A stretch of DNA of 57,099 bases, taken from positions 1 through 57,099 of IMG/VR virus record IMGVR_UViG_3300047444_000635; one strand, 5' to 3'. The first letter of the stretch is position 1. Each line of letters opens with the position of its first letter. The translations under genes were made by a program, and so were the position numbers. The notes beneath the pieces are model-generated. The model ran no database searches and was not told the DNA's origin. It worked only from the letters and a program-made list of their open reading frames with translations. The stretch comes from a virus. Positions 20,867 to 28,458 of the stretch are shown here, piece after piece.

Positions 20867-22015
20867 ATGACCACCGAAGCTCTCAAGCACAAGCTCTCCC
20901 TGGCGAAGACCGCGCTCGTCGTGGACAACGCCTTCATCGCCTCCTTGCTCTGCTCCCTGCGTGTGACCTGGGACGAGAAGCTGGACCCGCCGACGATGGT
21001 CACCGACGGCCACCGGCTGATGGTCTGCCCGTCACACGTCGAGCGCCTGTCGGCCCAGGAATTGCGGTGGGCGCTGGCCAACATCACCATGCGTCTGGTG
21101 TTCACGCACCACCTGCGCAGCCGGGTGGGCCAGCGCAATCCCATCAAGTGGGACATCGCCGCCGACATCGTCATCAACGCCATGCTGGAGGGCGAGAAGC
21201 GCGACGGCCGCTCGACGGTCGGCACGATGTGGAAGGACGCGATCCACAACGAGCACCTCTACGAGAAGGGCAACAAGACCACCGAGGGCGTCTACCACCT
21301 GCTGCCAGACCCGACGCCGGGCGACATCGCCAACCGCCAGGGCGTGGCCATCTTCGACGGGTCCGAGGCGGAGATGTCCGAGGCCGAGGCCCGGATGCAC
21401 GTCCGCGTGGCCCAGGCCCGCGACGTGGCCCGCGCTGCGGGCAACCTCTCGGACAGCATGGCCCGGTTCGTCGGCGTCGAACTGACGCCGCGGGTCCGCT
21501 GGCAGGACCAGCTGCGCAGCTTCTTCACCAAGCGCGCCGCCACCGAACTGTCATGGGCTCGCCCCTCACGTAGGGGACTGGCGCAGGGCATCCTGCGGCC
21601 GGGCAAGGACGGCCAGGGCATGGAGGACATCCTCGTGGCCGTGGACCTGTCGGGCTCCGTCTCACCGGACGAACTGCAGGAGTTCCTGACCGAGCTTCGG
21701 GCGATCAAGGTCGACTGCCAGCCGAACATGACGCACGTCCTCTACTTCGCCAGCGAGGTCACCCACTACGAGTGCTTCGCCCAGGACGAGGAGCTTCAAC
21801 TCAAGCCGAACGGGACGGGCGGCACGCGGTTCTCGCCGATCTTCCGCTACGCTCGTGAGCACGACATCAACCCGGCCGCGGCGGTGATCCTGACGGACCT
21901 CTACTGCGCGGACTTCGGGCCGGTGCCCGAGTACCCGGTCCTGTGGACCTCGACGGGGTCATCCGGCCCGGCTCCGTTCGGCGAGGTCATCATGCTGCGT
22001 GAGCAGGCGCTGTGA
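20867..22015 (+). CDS. DUF2201-like VWA protein with degenerate metallopeptidase motif
   Basis: 382 residues with GAAGGA upstream. The N-terminal region aligns by pattern with the metallopeptidase-like domain of DUF2201 proteins, including KWDIAADIVINAML. The usual HExxH is replaced by NITMR (72-76), leaving only the later His81/His82, so this domain should be proteolytically dead. The C-terminal VWA-like domain keeps the metal site D260-L-S-G-S and a TDLYCAD segment near residue 345. Such proteins pair with MoxR ATPases, here the one at 18363. The fold is confident, the cellular target unknown. Confidence 0.85.
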   Translation: MTTEALKHKLSLAKTALVVDNAFIASLLCSLRVTWDEKLDPPTMVTDGHRLMVCPSHVERLSAQELRWALANITMRLVFTHHLRSRVGQRNPIKWDIAADIVINAMLEGEKRDGRSTVGTMWKDAIHNEHLYEKGNKTTEGVYHLLPDPTPGDIANRQGVAIFDGSEAEMSEAEARMHVRVAQARDVARAAGNLSDSMARFVGVELTPRVRWQDQLRSFFTKRAATELSWARPSRRGLAQGILRPGKDGQGMEDILVAVDLSGSVSPDELQEFLTELRAIKVDCQPNMTHVLYFASEVTHYECFAQDEELQLKPNGTGGTRFSPIFRYAREHDINPAAAVILTDLYCADFGPVPEYPVLWTSTGSSGPAPFGEVIMLREQAL

Positions 22016-22365
22016 CCATCGCCAGCGCCTACCTCAGCACGTCCAGTTGGTACGGCCACCCGGAGGAACAGCGTGTCTTGGGGCTCTACCGGGAGGCCAA
22101 GGAGGCCGCCGTCCGGCGCGGCGCGGCGTCGGTCGGCAACGAGTGGAACAGCACGCTGGTCTGCTGGATGCTGCTCGACGAGGAGGGGTTCAAGGAGGCC
22201 CGCGCCTATGAGCCGAGCGAACTCACACCTCGGTGGGTGTTCACCGACGCGAGCGGAGTAAGCGAGATCGAGCCTCCGATCACGCTGGATGAGATGCGAG
22301 CGCTGATGGTCACCTATCGTTTGAAGGGGGGAATGGATGTCGACGCATTGCATCTTCAAACTTGA
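22012..22365 (+). CDS. Small protein, unknown
   Basis: 117 residues from GTG 22012 in a GTGA overlap with the VWA gene. It starts TIASAYLSTSSWYGHPEEQR and has a helical middle (REAKEAAVRRGAASVG). Its end overlaps the next gene by 29 bases. No family is recognised. Confidence 0.55.
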   Translation: MTIASAYLSTSSWYGHPEEQRVLGLYREAKEAAVRRGAASVGNEWNSTLVCWMLLDEEGFKEARAYEPSELTPRWVFTDASGVSEIEPPITLDEMRALMVTYRLKGGMDVDALHLQT

Positions 22366-23404
22366 AGGCCGCCGCTACGGCGACGGCCATGCAACCTACG
22401 CCCAGATCGTGTGCGGCTACTGCGACCACACCGAGTGGCACATCGCCCGCGACAGCGGGCTGGCCGTCCGGGTGTTCCGCTCACATGGGTGGAAGGTCGG
22501 CAACAAGCCGAACCAGCACCGCTGCCCGACCTGTTTCAGCAAGATCAGGTTCGCCAACCGCACGCCGGACAACCCCGCAATCCCGCGGGACATCGGCAGG
22601 AAATTGAAGGAGAAGATCGTGAGCGCCCACCTCAAGGAAGCGCTGCTCGGCGGGTCTGTCCTCACACCAGAAGGAGCCAACGCCATGCCGCGACTACCGG
22701 ACGACGAGCGTCCACCCCAGAAGAAGGCGCTCGACGGCATCCACCCGGTGCCGCAGCCGGAGATGGTCAAGGTCGTCCGCGGCACGCCTGCGGTGCCCGG
22801 CAAGACCGTGTTCGAGACGCGTCACAACGCCTCGCAGTCCGGCACCCGGGCGACCGGCAGCACGGATGGCCACGCCTTCTTCACCGTCCCCCTCGGCAAG
22901 GGCTGGACGTGGAAGCTGGCCGTCAACACCACCGAGGCCGAGCGCACCCACTGGCGGTCGACCCGCAAGTTCGGCCCCCGCACGACGAAGAAGCTCAAGA
23001 CCCAATTGCCCGAGGCAATTCCGCCCCAGGCTCCAATCCCGAAGGACCCCATGACCCAGACCACGCCCCTCACCCCCGACCGCCAGCCCACCCGCGATGA
23101 GCGCAGCGCCATCCACGATGAGCTAACCAAGACCTACGACATTGTCGGCCAGCGCTACGGCGGGAACGACAGCGACGCCAACGTGGCCGGTCGCCTCGAC
23201 CTGCCCCGCGCCTGGGTCACCGACCTGCGGACGATGTTCTTCGGGGACTTCGACCGCAACCAGCAGTCCGAGGTCAAGCTCAAGGCCCTCGACGAGGCGA
23301 CCGCGTTCGCCGAGAACGCTATGTCTGAACTGCTGGAGATGGCGCAGCGCGCCGAGCAACTGGTCACCGGCTTGAAGGCCGCACGCAAGAAGATGGAGGG
23401 CTAG
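22337..23404 (+). CDS. Composite ORF: zinc-ribbon part plus two in-frame downstream units
   Basis: 355 residues if read through from ATG 22337 (GGGGGGA upstream). Residues 1-116 carry a zinc ribbon (CGYC at about 27 and CPTC at about 64). At Met117 (22685) there is a second start with AGAAGGAG 9 nt upstream, and its product has basic and beta-rich segments up to KKLKT. The palindrome then encodes QLPEA, and at Met239 (23051) a third start follows GAAGGA. The last unit (117 residues) has NVAGRLDLPRAWVTDLRTM and a helical end. It is best read as two or three genes fused in frame or translated from nested starts. Functions are unknown. Confidence 0.65.
   Translation: MSTHCIFKLEGRRYGDGHATYAQIVCGYCDHTEWHIARDSGLAVRVFRSHGWKVGNKPNQHRCPTCFSKIRFANRTPDNPAIPRDIGRKLKEKIVSAHLKEALLGGSVLTPEGANAMPRLPDDERPPQKKALDGIHPVPQPEMVKVVRGTPAVPGKTVFETRHNASQSGTRATGSTDGHAFFTVPLGKGWTWKLAVNTTEAERTHWRSTRKFGPRTTKKLKTQLPEAIPPQAPIPKDPMTQTTPLTPDRQPTRDERSAIHDELTKTYDIVGQRYGGNDSDANVAGRLDLPRAWVTDLRTMFFGDFDRNQQSEVKLKALDEATAFAENAMSELLEMAQRAEQLVTGLKAARKKMEG
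23004..23020. repeat. Palindrome copy 8 (AATTGCC-CGA-GGCAATT) inside an ORF
   Basis: Perfect arms but read in frame. The base before it is C, giving CAA at 23003-23005, where copies 5 and 7 have T and so form a TAA stop. ATG 23051 with GAAGGA follows as at the other copies. Confidence 0.9.
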
Positions 23405-23408
23405 GACG

Positions 23409-23627
23409 ATGCCGAAGATGGACCTCACACATGAGGAGGCGCTCCACATCAGGACGCGTCGCCGGTCTGAGAACCGGGACCACTGGTTCCAGCAGGGGCT
23501 GGAGGCGGCCGCCCGCGAAGTCCTGCAATGGGACGGCGTGGCCGAGGAGGGGGAGCGCAAGGCGATCGCCAACGCCATCGCTGCGCTCAAGCGCCCTCGC
23601 AAGAAGCAACAGAAGAAGGGGGTCTAA
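23409..23627 (+). CDS. Small basic protein, unknown
   Basis: 72 residues. The middle is helical (ENRDHWFQQGLEAAAREVLQ), and a Lys-rich tail (KRPRKKQQKKG) is likely to bind nucleic acid non-specifically. It lies 4 nt after the composite ORF. Confidence 0.6.
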   Translation: MPKMDLTHEEALHIRTRRRSENRDHWFQQGLEAAAREVLQWDGVAEEGERKAIANAIAALKRPRKKQQKKGV

Positions 23628-23630
23628 GTC

Positions 23631-24149
23631 ATGGGATGCGACATCCACATGGTGCTGGAGAAGCGGGTCAAGGTCCGCGACAAGGAAGCCTGGGTCGGGG
23701 TGAACGCCTTCCCCTACCTGACCTGTCAGGTCTGGAACGCCAGCCACGAGCCCAACTTCGCGACCGGCCGGACCAGTTGGTTCGCCGACGGCCGCAACTA
23801 CAACCTGTTCGCCAAGCTGGCCGGGGTGCGGGGCGAGGGTCCATCGCCCAAGGGCGTGCCCGACGACGCCTCCGATCTGGCGCTGATGATGGTCGACCGC
23901 TGGGAGGGCGACGGTCACTCGCACAGCTGGATGCTGATGGACGAGGCGCTGCCCCTGTTCCTCACCACCGGCCAGCTGGGCAAGCCGGGCGAGGCGGTGC
24001 TGACCGCCATGCGGTCCGGCACCGAGGCGGCGATCGAGCAGTCCTTCGACCACTTCTGGAGCCTCGACGAGCACTACAACGACAACGGCGAGTGCACCGG
24101 CCGGGACAAGCTCAGCGACTTCCGGCTGATCTTCTGGTTCGACAACTGA
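23631..24149 (+). CDS. MGCDIH-family protein
   Basis: 172 residues. It begins with the invariant MGCDIHMVLE and keeps the family pattern WVGVNAFPYL, RNYNLFAKLAGVRG, LPDDAS-like PDDASDLAL, and DGHSHSWMLMDE. This family is widespread in phages and some bacteria, and no function is known. The conserved Cys, Asp and His residues at the start and the HSHSW motif suggest a metal site. The next gene follows after one base. Confidence 0.85.
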   Translation: MGCDIHMVLEKRVKVRDKEAWVGVNAFPYLTCQVWNASHEPNFATGRTSWFADGRNYNLFAKLAGVRGEGPSPKGVPDDASDLALMMVDRWEGDGHSHSWMLMDEALPLFLTTGQLGKPGEAVLTAMRSGTEAAIEQSFDHFWSLDEHYNDNGECTGRDKLSDFRLIFWFDN

Positions 24150-24150
24150 G

Positions 24151-24441
24151 ATGTTCTTCGTGGCCCTGCACAAGCCCTACAAGGGCAGGATCGACGACGT
24201 GCTGATCCGCGGCGACCTGATCCTTGAAGTCAGCACCCGTCGCCACAAGAAGCGTGACGACGACTACATCCCCTTCCCCGACGACCCGCCCAAGGTCGCC
24301 GGGGAGGAGAACGGGACGTGGATTTTGGTCGACCGGCTCGGGTGGACACCCGTCACCGAGACGCCAGCCGAAGTGGCCGAGGCCATGCTCAGCGCGGAGG
24401 TGGACTACCGCCGCCGCCTTGAGGCCGCCAAGCCCGCGTAG
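24151..24441 (+). CDS. Small protein, unknown
   Basis: 96 residues starting one base after the previous stop. It is beta-rich at the start (MFFVALHKPYKGRIDDVLIR), has a charged middle (RRHKKRDDDYIPFPDDPPK) and ends in a helix. The structured non-coding stretch follows its stop by 9 nt. Confidence 0.55.
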   Translation: MFFVALHKPYKGRIDDVLIRGDLILEVSTRRHKKRDDDYIPFPDDPPKVAGEENGTWILVDRLGWTPVTETPAEVAEAMLSAEVDYRRRLEAAKPA

Positions 24442-24450
24442 GATACTCTT

Positions 24451-24566
24451 CGTCTCCCGTGGGTGGGAGACGTGGGAACCGACGGATAGCGCCGTCGGCG
24501 GTAAGCACGAGAGAGCCGATACATCCTCGTGCAGCGCGGCACCGATGCCTTCGTCGGGGGCCGCGC
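24451..24566 (+). ncRNA. Candidate structured RNA with four consecutive hairpins
   Basis: Four perfect stems follow one another: CGTCTCCC/GGGAGACG (24451-24472), CCGACGG/CCGTCGG (24479-24498), GCACGAG/CTCGTGC (24505-24532) and GCGCGGC/GCCGCGC (24534-24566, with an inner CCGA/TCGG). Only 1-6 nt separate them. There is no T-tract and no tRNA-like T-loop. The RNA ends 27 nt before the start at 24593, so it may control the polymerase operon or act in trans. The direction of transcription is inferred from the surrounding genes. Confidence 0.6.
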
Positions 24567-24592
24567 ATCATCTTCAACCGAGGGGGGACCCC

Positions 24593-24823
24593 ATGTCGTA
24601 CATCACAGCCATCATGGAGGGCGACGAGGAGCCGATGGACGACCTCGGCCGCAAGGCCGTGATCGCCTTCGGCCACATGGTCGACGAGACGGCCACGCTG
24701 GAAGACCTCGACAACTACCGGGCGTGGCTCACATGGTTGCGGCTGACCGACGTCAGCGAGGCCGACCTGAAAACCTCCGTTGGACTGGCCGAGGCGCTGG
24801 CCCGTAAGCTCGGCGTCGCATGA
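24593..24823 (+). CDS. Small helical protein, unknown
   Basis: 76 residues from ATG 24593 with AGGGGGG upstream. Acidic start, then two helices (GRKAVIAFGHMVDETATLED and DNYRAWLTWLRL). Overlaps the polymerase start by four bases, so it heads the replication operon. Possibly a distant relative of the protein at 6397. Confidence 0.6.
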   Translation: MSYITAIMEGDEEPMDDLGRKAVIAFGHMVDETATLEDLDNYRAWLTWLRLTDVSEADLKTSVGLAEALARKLGVA

Positions 24824-26742
24824 TCGACGTCCGCACCATCACCGCCTTCGACGTGGAGACCTGGGGCAGCGAAGACCTGTTCGCGCTGCAGCCGTTCCGC
24901 CTCGTGAGAGGGGACGCGTGGCTGACGTCCGCGGCGACCGCCTTCTACGACAAGCGCGGCACGCTGCAGACCTCAGTCGTGCGCGAGCCGAAGCCGCTCG
25001 CCCTGGCCCAGTGGCTGGACACGATGGCCGGGAAGTACGTGGTCTGCTGGAACGCGCCCTTCGACGTGGCGTGGCTGCTGGCGGTCGACCTCGCCCACCC
25101 GGAGCTCAACATCCGGGCCAAGGTGTTCGAGGTGAACTGGCTGGACGGCATGCTGCTGTACCGCCACCTGATCAACGCGCCGCGCTACAAGGAAGAGGGC
25201 CGCATGTCGCTGGGCCTCAAGGAGGCGGTGGCCCACCTGTTCCCCGATGAGGCAGGCTACGAGGCGGGCGTCCACTTCAACCCGGTCAACGAGGTCCAGT
25301 GGAAGTACCTTCTGGACTACAACCAGCGGGACAGCCGCTTCACCCTGCGCATCGTGGCTGTGCTGCTCACGATGCTGGCCGAGAAGGTGCAGCGCAACGC
25401 CCTCATCGAGGCCCGCTGCATCCCGCTGGTGGCCGAGACCAAGCTGGCCGGTCTCAGGGTTAACCCTGAGCGCGCCGTGGCCCTGCGCGAACGCCTGACG
25501 GAGAAGCGCGACGCCGCCCTGGTGCAGCTGGCCCTGACCGAAGGGATGCTCGAGTGGCAGAAGATCATCGCCTCGCCGAAGCAGCTGGGCAAGCTGCTCT
25601 ACGAGGACTGGATGCTGCCGATCCCGCACCTTACCGACAAGGGCGCACCGTCCACCGACAAGGAGGCGCTGACCATCCTGGGCCTGCAGGACCCCCGAGC
25701 AAATCTGATCTACACCTACCGGGAGTGCCAGACCCGCAAGACCAAGTTCTGCGACGGGGCGATGGCCTCGCTGGAGTACAACGGCGACGGCCACGCGCGG
25801 CCGGACTTCCGCATCTTTGGGACCTACACCGGCCGCGGCACCTATTCGTCCAAGGTCGGCAAGAACAAAGCCGAGCGGCCGAGCGGCATCGCCATCCACC
25901 AGTGGGTGAACGACCCCGAGTACCGAGCGCTGATCGAGGTGGACGACGACAGCGAACTGATCGAGGCCGACTTCGCGGGCCAGGAGTTCCGCTGGATGGC
26001 GGTCGAGAGCGGCGACGCGGTGATGCTGAACCTCTGCCTGCCCGGCCAGGACGCGCACTCCTACATGGCCGCGCAGATCAGCCACGAGCACACCTACGAG
26101 TGGATCATGGCCAACCGGGAAGAGGACCCGATCGCCAAGGCCATCCGCAAGATGGGCAAGGTGGGCAACCTCTCCTGCCAGTACCGCACCGGGCCGGGCA
26201 CCCTGATGAAGGTGGCCGCCATCCAGCACGGCGTCTACCTGATCTACGACGACGCCAAGCTGGTGACGGATACCTACAAGAAAACCTATCGGTCGGTGCC
26301 CAAGTACTGGTCCCGGCAAATCTACATCGCCAAGTCGCAGGGCTGGGTGGAGACGCTCGCCGGGCGGCGGGTCCACCTGGGCGACTTCCGCGACTGGAAG
26401 GGCCGGGACGAAGACGGCGTGCCCTTCGACTGGACGTGGAGCCACGAGAGCACGGCCATCAACTTCCCGATCCAGGGGGTCGGGGCCGACCAGAAGTACC
26501 TCGCCCTGCTGGTGGCCCGGAACTACCTGCCCAAGGTGGGCGGCAAGTTCCTGATGGAGCTTCACGATGGGATGTTCTTTAGGGTCCCGAAGCCGTACGC
26601 TGAGCGTGCGGCCCGGGACCTAAAGTTCCTGCTGAGCAACCTGCCTTACAAGCGGGCCTGGGGGGTGGACCTGCCTATCGAGTTCCCCGTCGACGTGAAA
26701 CGCGGCCCGCACTGGGGCGCATTGAAGGAGATTAAAGCTTGA
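24820..26742 (+). CDS. polA-like: Family A DNA polymerase with 3'-5' exonuclease
   Basis: 640 residues. The exonuclease domain has FDVET (10-14), NAPFDVAW (about 78-85) and YNQRDSRFT (about 168-176), matching the DnaQ-type metal ligands. The polymerase domain has motif A DFAGQEFR (about 385-392), motif B RKMGKVGNLSCQYRTG (about 442-457) with the essential R and K but a divergent end, and motif C HDG (582-584) instead of the usual HDE. It lacks a 5' nuclease domain, as is normal for phage enzymes. This is the replicative polymerase. It is coupled to genes on both sides. Confidence 0.95.
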   Translation: MIDVRTITAFDVETWGSEDLFALQPFRLVRGDAWLTSAATAFYDKRGTLQTSVVREPKPLALAQWLDTMAGKYVVCWNAPFDVAWLLAVDLAHPELNIRAKVFEVNWLDGMLLYRHLINAPRYKEEGRMSLGLKEAVAHLFPDEAGYEAGVHFNPVNEVQWKYLLDYNQRDSRFTLRIVAVLLTMLAEKVQRNALIEARCIPLVAETKLAGLRVNPERAVALRERLTEKRDAALVQLALTEGMLEWQKIIASPKQLGKLLYEDWMLPIPHLTDKGAPSTDKEALTILGLQDPRANLIYTYRECQTRKTKFCDGAMASLEYNGDGHARPDFRIFGTYTGRGTYSSKVGKNKAERPSGIAIHQWVNDPEYRALIEVDDDSELIEADFAGQEFRWMAVESGDAVMLNLCLPGQDAHSYMAAQISHEHTYEWIMANREEDPIAKAIRKMGKVGNLSCQYRTGPGTLMKVAAIQHGVYLIYDDAKLVTDTYKKTYRSVPKYWSRQIYIAKSQGWVETLAGRRVHLGDFRDWKGRDEDGVPFDWTWSHESTAINFPIQGVGADQKYLALLVARNYLPKVGGKFLMELHDGMFFRVPKPYAERAARDLKFLLSNLPYKRAWGVDLPIEFPVDVKRGPHWGALKEIKA

Positions 26743-27215
26743 CTGTTATCGCATACGACGGGAAGTACGTGGCCGCCGACACCCTGATCACCGGGGACAG
26801 CGGGATGTGGCACCGCACCCGCAAGCTCGACATTCATGGGACGCAGGTGCTGGCCACGGTGGGGGCGGCCGACCACGGCGAGGCCCTGATGATCTGGTTC
26901 AAGGACGGCTGCAATCCCGCGGCGTTCCCGCACTCGACCCAGCAGAAGGACGCCTACCTCTATGTGTTCGAGTGGTCCAAGCCGGTGATCTGTTTCCAGA
27001 CGTGGCCTGCGCCCATCGTCTTCCCGGTCACGACCTTCGCGGCGGGCTGCGGCGGCGAGACGGCGCGGGCGGCCATGTGGCTGGAGCGGGATGCCCGGCA
27101 AGCCTGCGACGTGGCCATCGAACTGAACATCTACTGTGGCGGAGATATCGAGTACGTCGACCTCGAAAAGCTCGCCAACGGAACGGGCGTTGGGATCGTG
27201 ACCTATGACGAGTAG
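26739..27215 (+). CDS. Proteasome beta/HslV-like protein
   Basis: 158 residues from TTG 26739, overlapping the polymerase stop, with GAAGGAG upstream. The start MTVIAYDGKYVAADTLITGD, the RKLDI lysine, LATVGAADHGEAL and the later FAAGCGGETARAAMW and AIELNIYCGG follow the order of strands and helices in proteasome beta-type Ntn hydrolases. The expected catalytic residues would be Thr2, Asp14 and Lys29, though the Thr-Asp spacing is slightly short. Distant relatives exist in other phages without known function. It may be a protease or a non-catalytic decoy. Confidence 0.7.
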   Translation: MTVIAYDGKYVAADTLITGDSGMWHRTRKLDIHGTQVLATVGAADHGEALMIWFKDGCNPAAFPHSTQQKDAYLYVFEWSKPVICFQTWPAPIVFPVTTFAAGCGGETARAAMWLERDARQACDVAIELNIYCGGDIEYVDLEKLANGTGVGIVTYDE

Positions 27216-27266
27216 GCTATGAACAACGACGCACAGAAACGTCTACCCAGTTCAAGGAGAACACCA

Positions 27267-27782
27267 ATGGCCAACGAAAGGCTGGTGGCCGCGGTCAACT
27301 ACCTGATCGACGCGGCCGACTACAGCGCCCTGTCCCAGGAGATGACCCACGCCCTGGAGGGCGGGGCGACCCCGCTCTACACCGGCAAGCGGGCCTGCCT
27401 GAACGAGCTCGTGGCGGGCGGCAAGCGCAGCCGCGACGCGTTCGAGAACGTCCTCAAGCTGGTCGAGAAGAAGCGCCTTGCTAACCCCAAGGTCAGCAAG
27501 CGGGAGTACCAGAAGATCATCATGCGCGAGCGCCGCAAACGGATGGCCAAGGCCATCCTGCTGCACGAGGCGCGGCGGGGTCCGCTCAAGACGGCGGACC
27601 GGGTCGGCGAGATGACGGCGATCCGCCTGCGGTGGGACCGGGCCAAGGCTGAATTCCTGGCCACGCAGGAGACCATGTCGGGTGCGGAAAGGCTGGTGGC
27701 GATCAAGGAATTCTGGGCCAATGTGGACCGGCAACTCGACGCCAACATCGCCAACCTGCAGAAGACGAGGGCCGTGGCATGA
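27267..27782 (+). CDS. Charged helical protein, unknown
   Basis: 171 residues from ATG 27267, chosen for AAGGAG 9 nt upstream. The longer frame from 27219 has none. Almost entirely helical and basic (KREYQKIIMRERRKRMAKAI), with a predicted coiled coil near the C-terminus. It lies between the Ntn-like gene and the Cas4-like nuclease, with an ATGA overlap to the latter, so a DNA-handling role is plausible. Confidence 0.6.
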   Translation: MANERLVAAVNYLIDAADYSALSQEMTHALEGGATPLYTGKRACLNELVAGGKRSRDAFENVLKLVEKKRLANPKVSKREYQKIIMRERRKRMAKAILLHEARRGPLKTADRVGEMTAIRLRWDRAKAEFLATQETMSGAERLVAIKEFWANVDRQLDANIANLQKTRAVA

Positions 27783-28456
27783 CACTCGCGTGGTCGCACT
27801 CCGTGCTGGAGAAGTTCGAGACCTGCCCCTGGCAGTACTACCTCGTGAAAGTCAGCAAGGAAGTGGTCGATCCCCCCGGCGTGGCGATGAGCCGGGGGCG
27901 CGCGGTGCACACCTCGTTCGAGAAGCGCATCAAGCAGCACCTCGCGCTGCCGGGCGACCTCGCCAAGCACGAGCCACTCGTGGCCAGGATGGAGACCCTG
28001 GCGATCGGCGGCACGATCGAGGCCGAGAGCCAGATGGCCCTCGACCAGAACTACAAGGCCACGACGTGGTTCGCGAAGAACGTGTGGGTCCGGGCGATCA
28101 CCGACGTCTCGGTGTTCAAGAGGGACAAGGCGTTCGTCGGGGACTGGAAGACGGGGAAGCGGAAGTCGGAGAGCGCCCAGCTGAAACTCTCAGCGGTGGT
28201 GCTGTTCGCCCAGAAGCCGTGGCTCAACGAGATCAGGAACAGCTTCATCTGGCTCGACGAGCCCGACCCGAAGCAGCGCCTGACCGCGGAGACCTTCCAC
28301 CGCAGAGAAGCGCCGGACCTGTGGCGGGAATTCCTCCCCCGCGTGGCCCGGCTGGAAGCCGCGCATGCGCAGAGCCAGTGGCCTAAGCGGCCATCGGGTC
28401 TGTGCAAGCGTCATTGCCCTGTCCCCCGCTCGAAATGTGAGCACTCTGGAGCCTGA
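27779..28456 (+). CDS. Cas4/RecB-like nuclease
   Basis: 225 residues. PD-(D/E)XK signature: RGRAVHTSFE (His for motif I), AITDVSV, then GDWKTGKRK with the D-x-K core and QLKLSAVVLF with the motif QxxxY-like helix. Cys16 (TCPWQYY) and the C-terminal GLCKRHCPVPRSKC provide four cysteines expected for an iron-sulfur cluster, as in Cas4 and AddB-type nucleases. It likely resects or processes DNA ends in replication and recombination. There is no CRISPR array nearby. Confidence 0.85.
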   Translation: MTLAWSHSVLEKFETCPWQYYLVKVSKEVVDPPGVAMSRGRAVHTSFEKRIKQHLALPGDLAKHEPLVARMETLAIGGTIEAESQMALDQNYKATTWFAKNVWVRAITDVSVFKRDKAFVGDWKTGKRKSESAQLKLSAVVLFAQKPWLNEIRNSFIWLDEPDPKQRLTAETFHRREAPDLWREFLPRVARLEAAHAQSQWPKRPSGLCKRHCPVPRSKCEHSGA

Positions 28457-28458
28457 CG

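Noticed and set aside
24451-24566. tRNA or tmRNA gene in the four-hairpin region
   Set aside because: No acceptor stem enclosing the other arms, no T-loop consensus, no CCA; the stems are tandem, not nested as a cloverleaf.
24973-26565. A 530-codon minus-strand frame opposite the DNA polymerase
   Set aside because: Antisense shadow with the same low-complexity composition, no ribosome binding site, and no motif.
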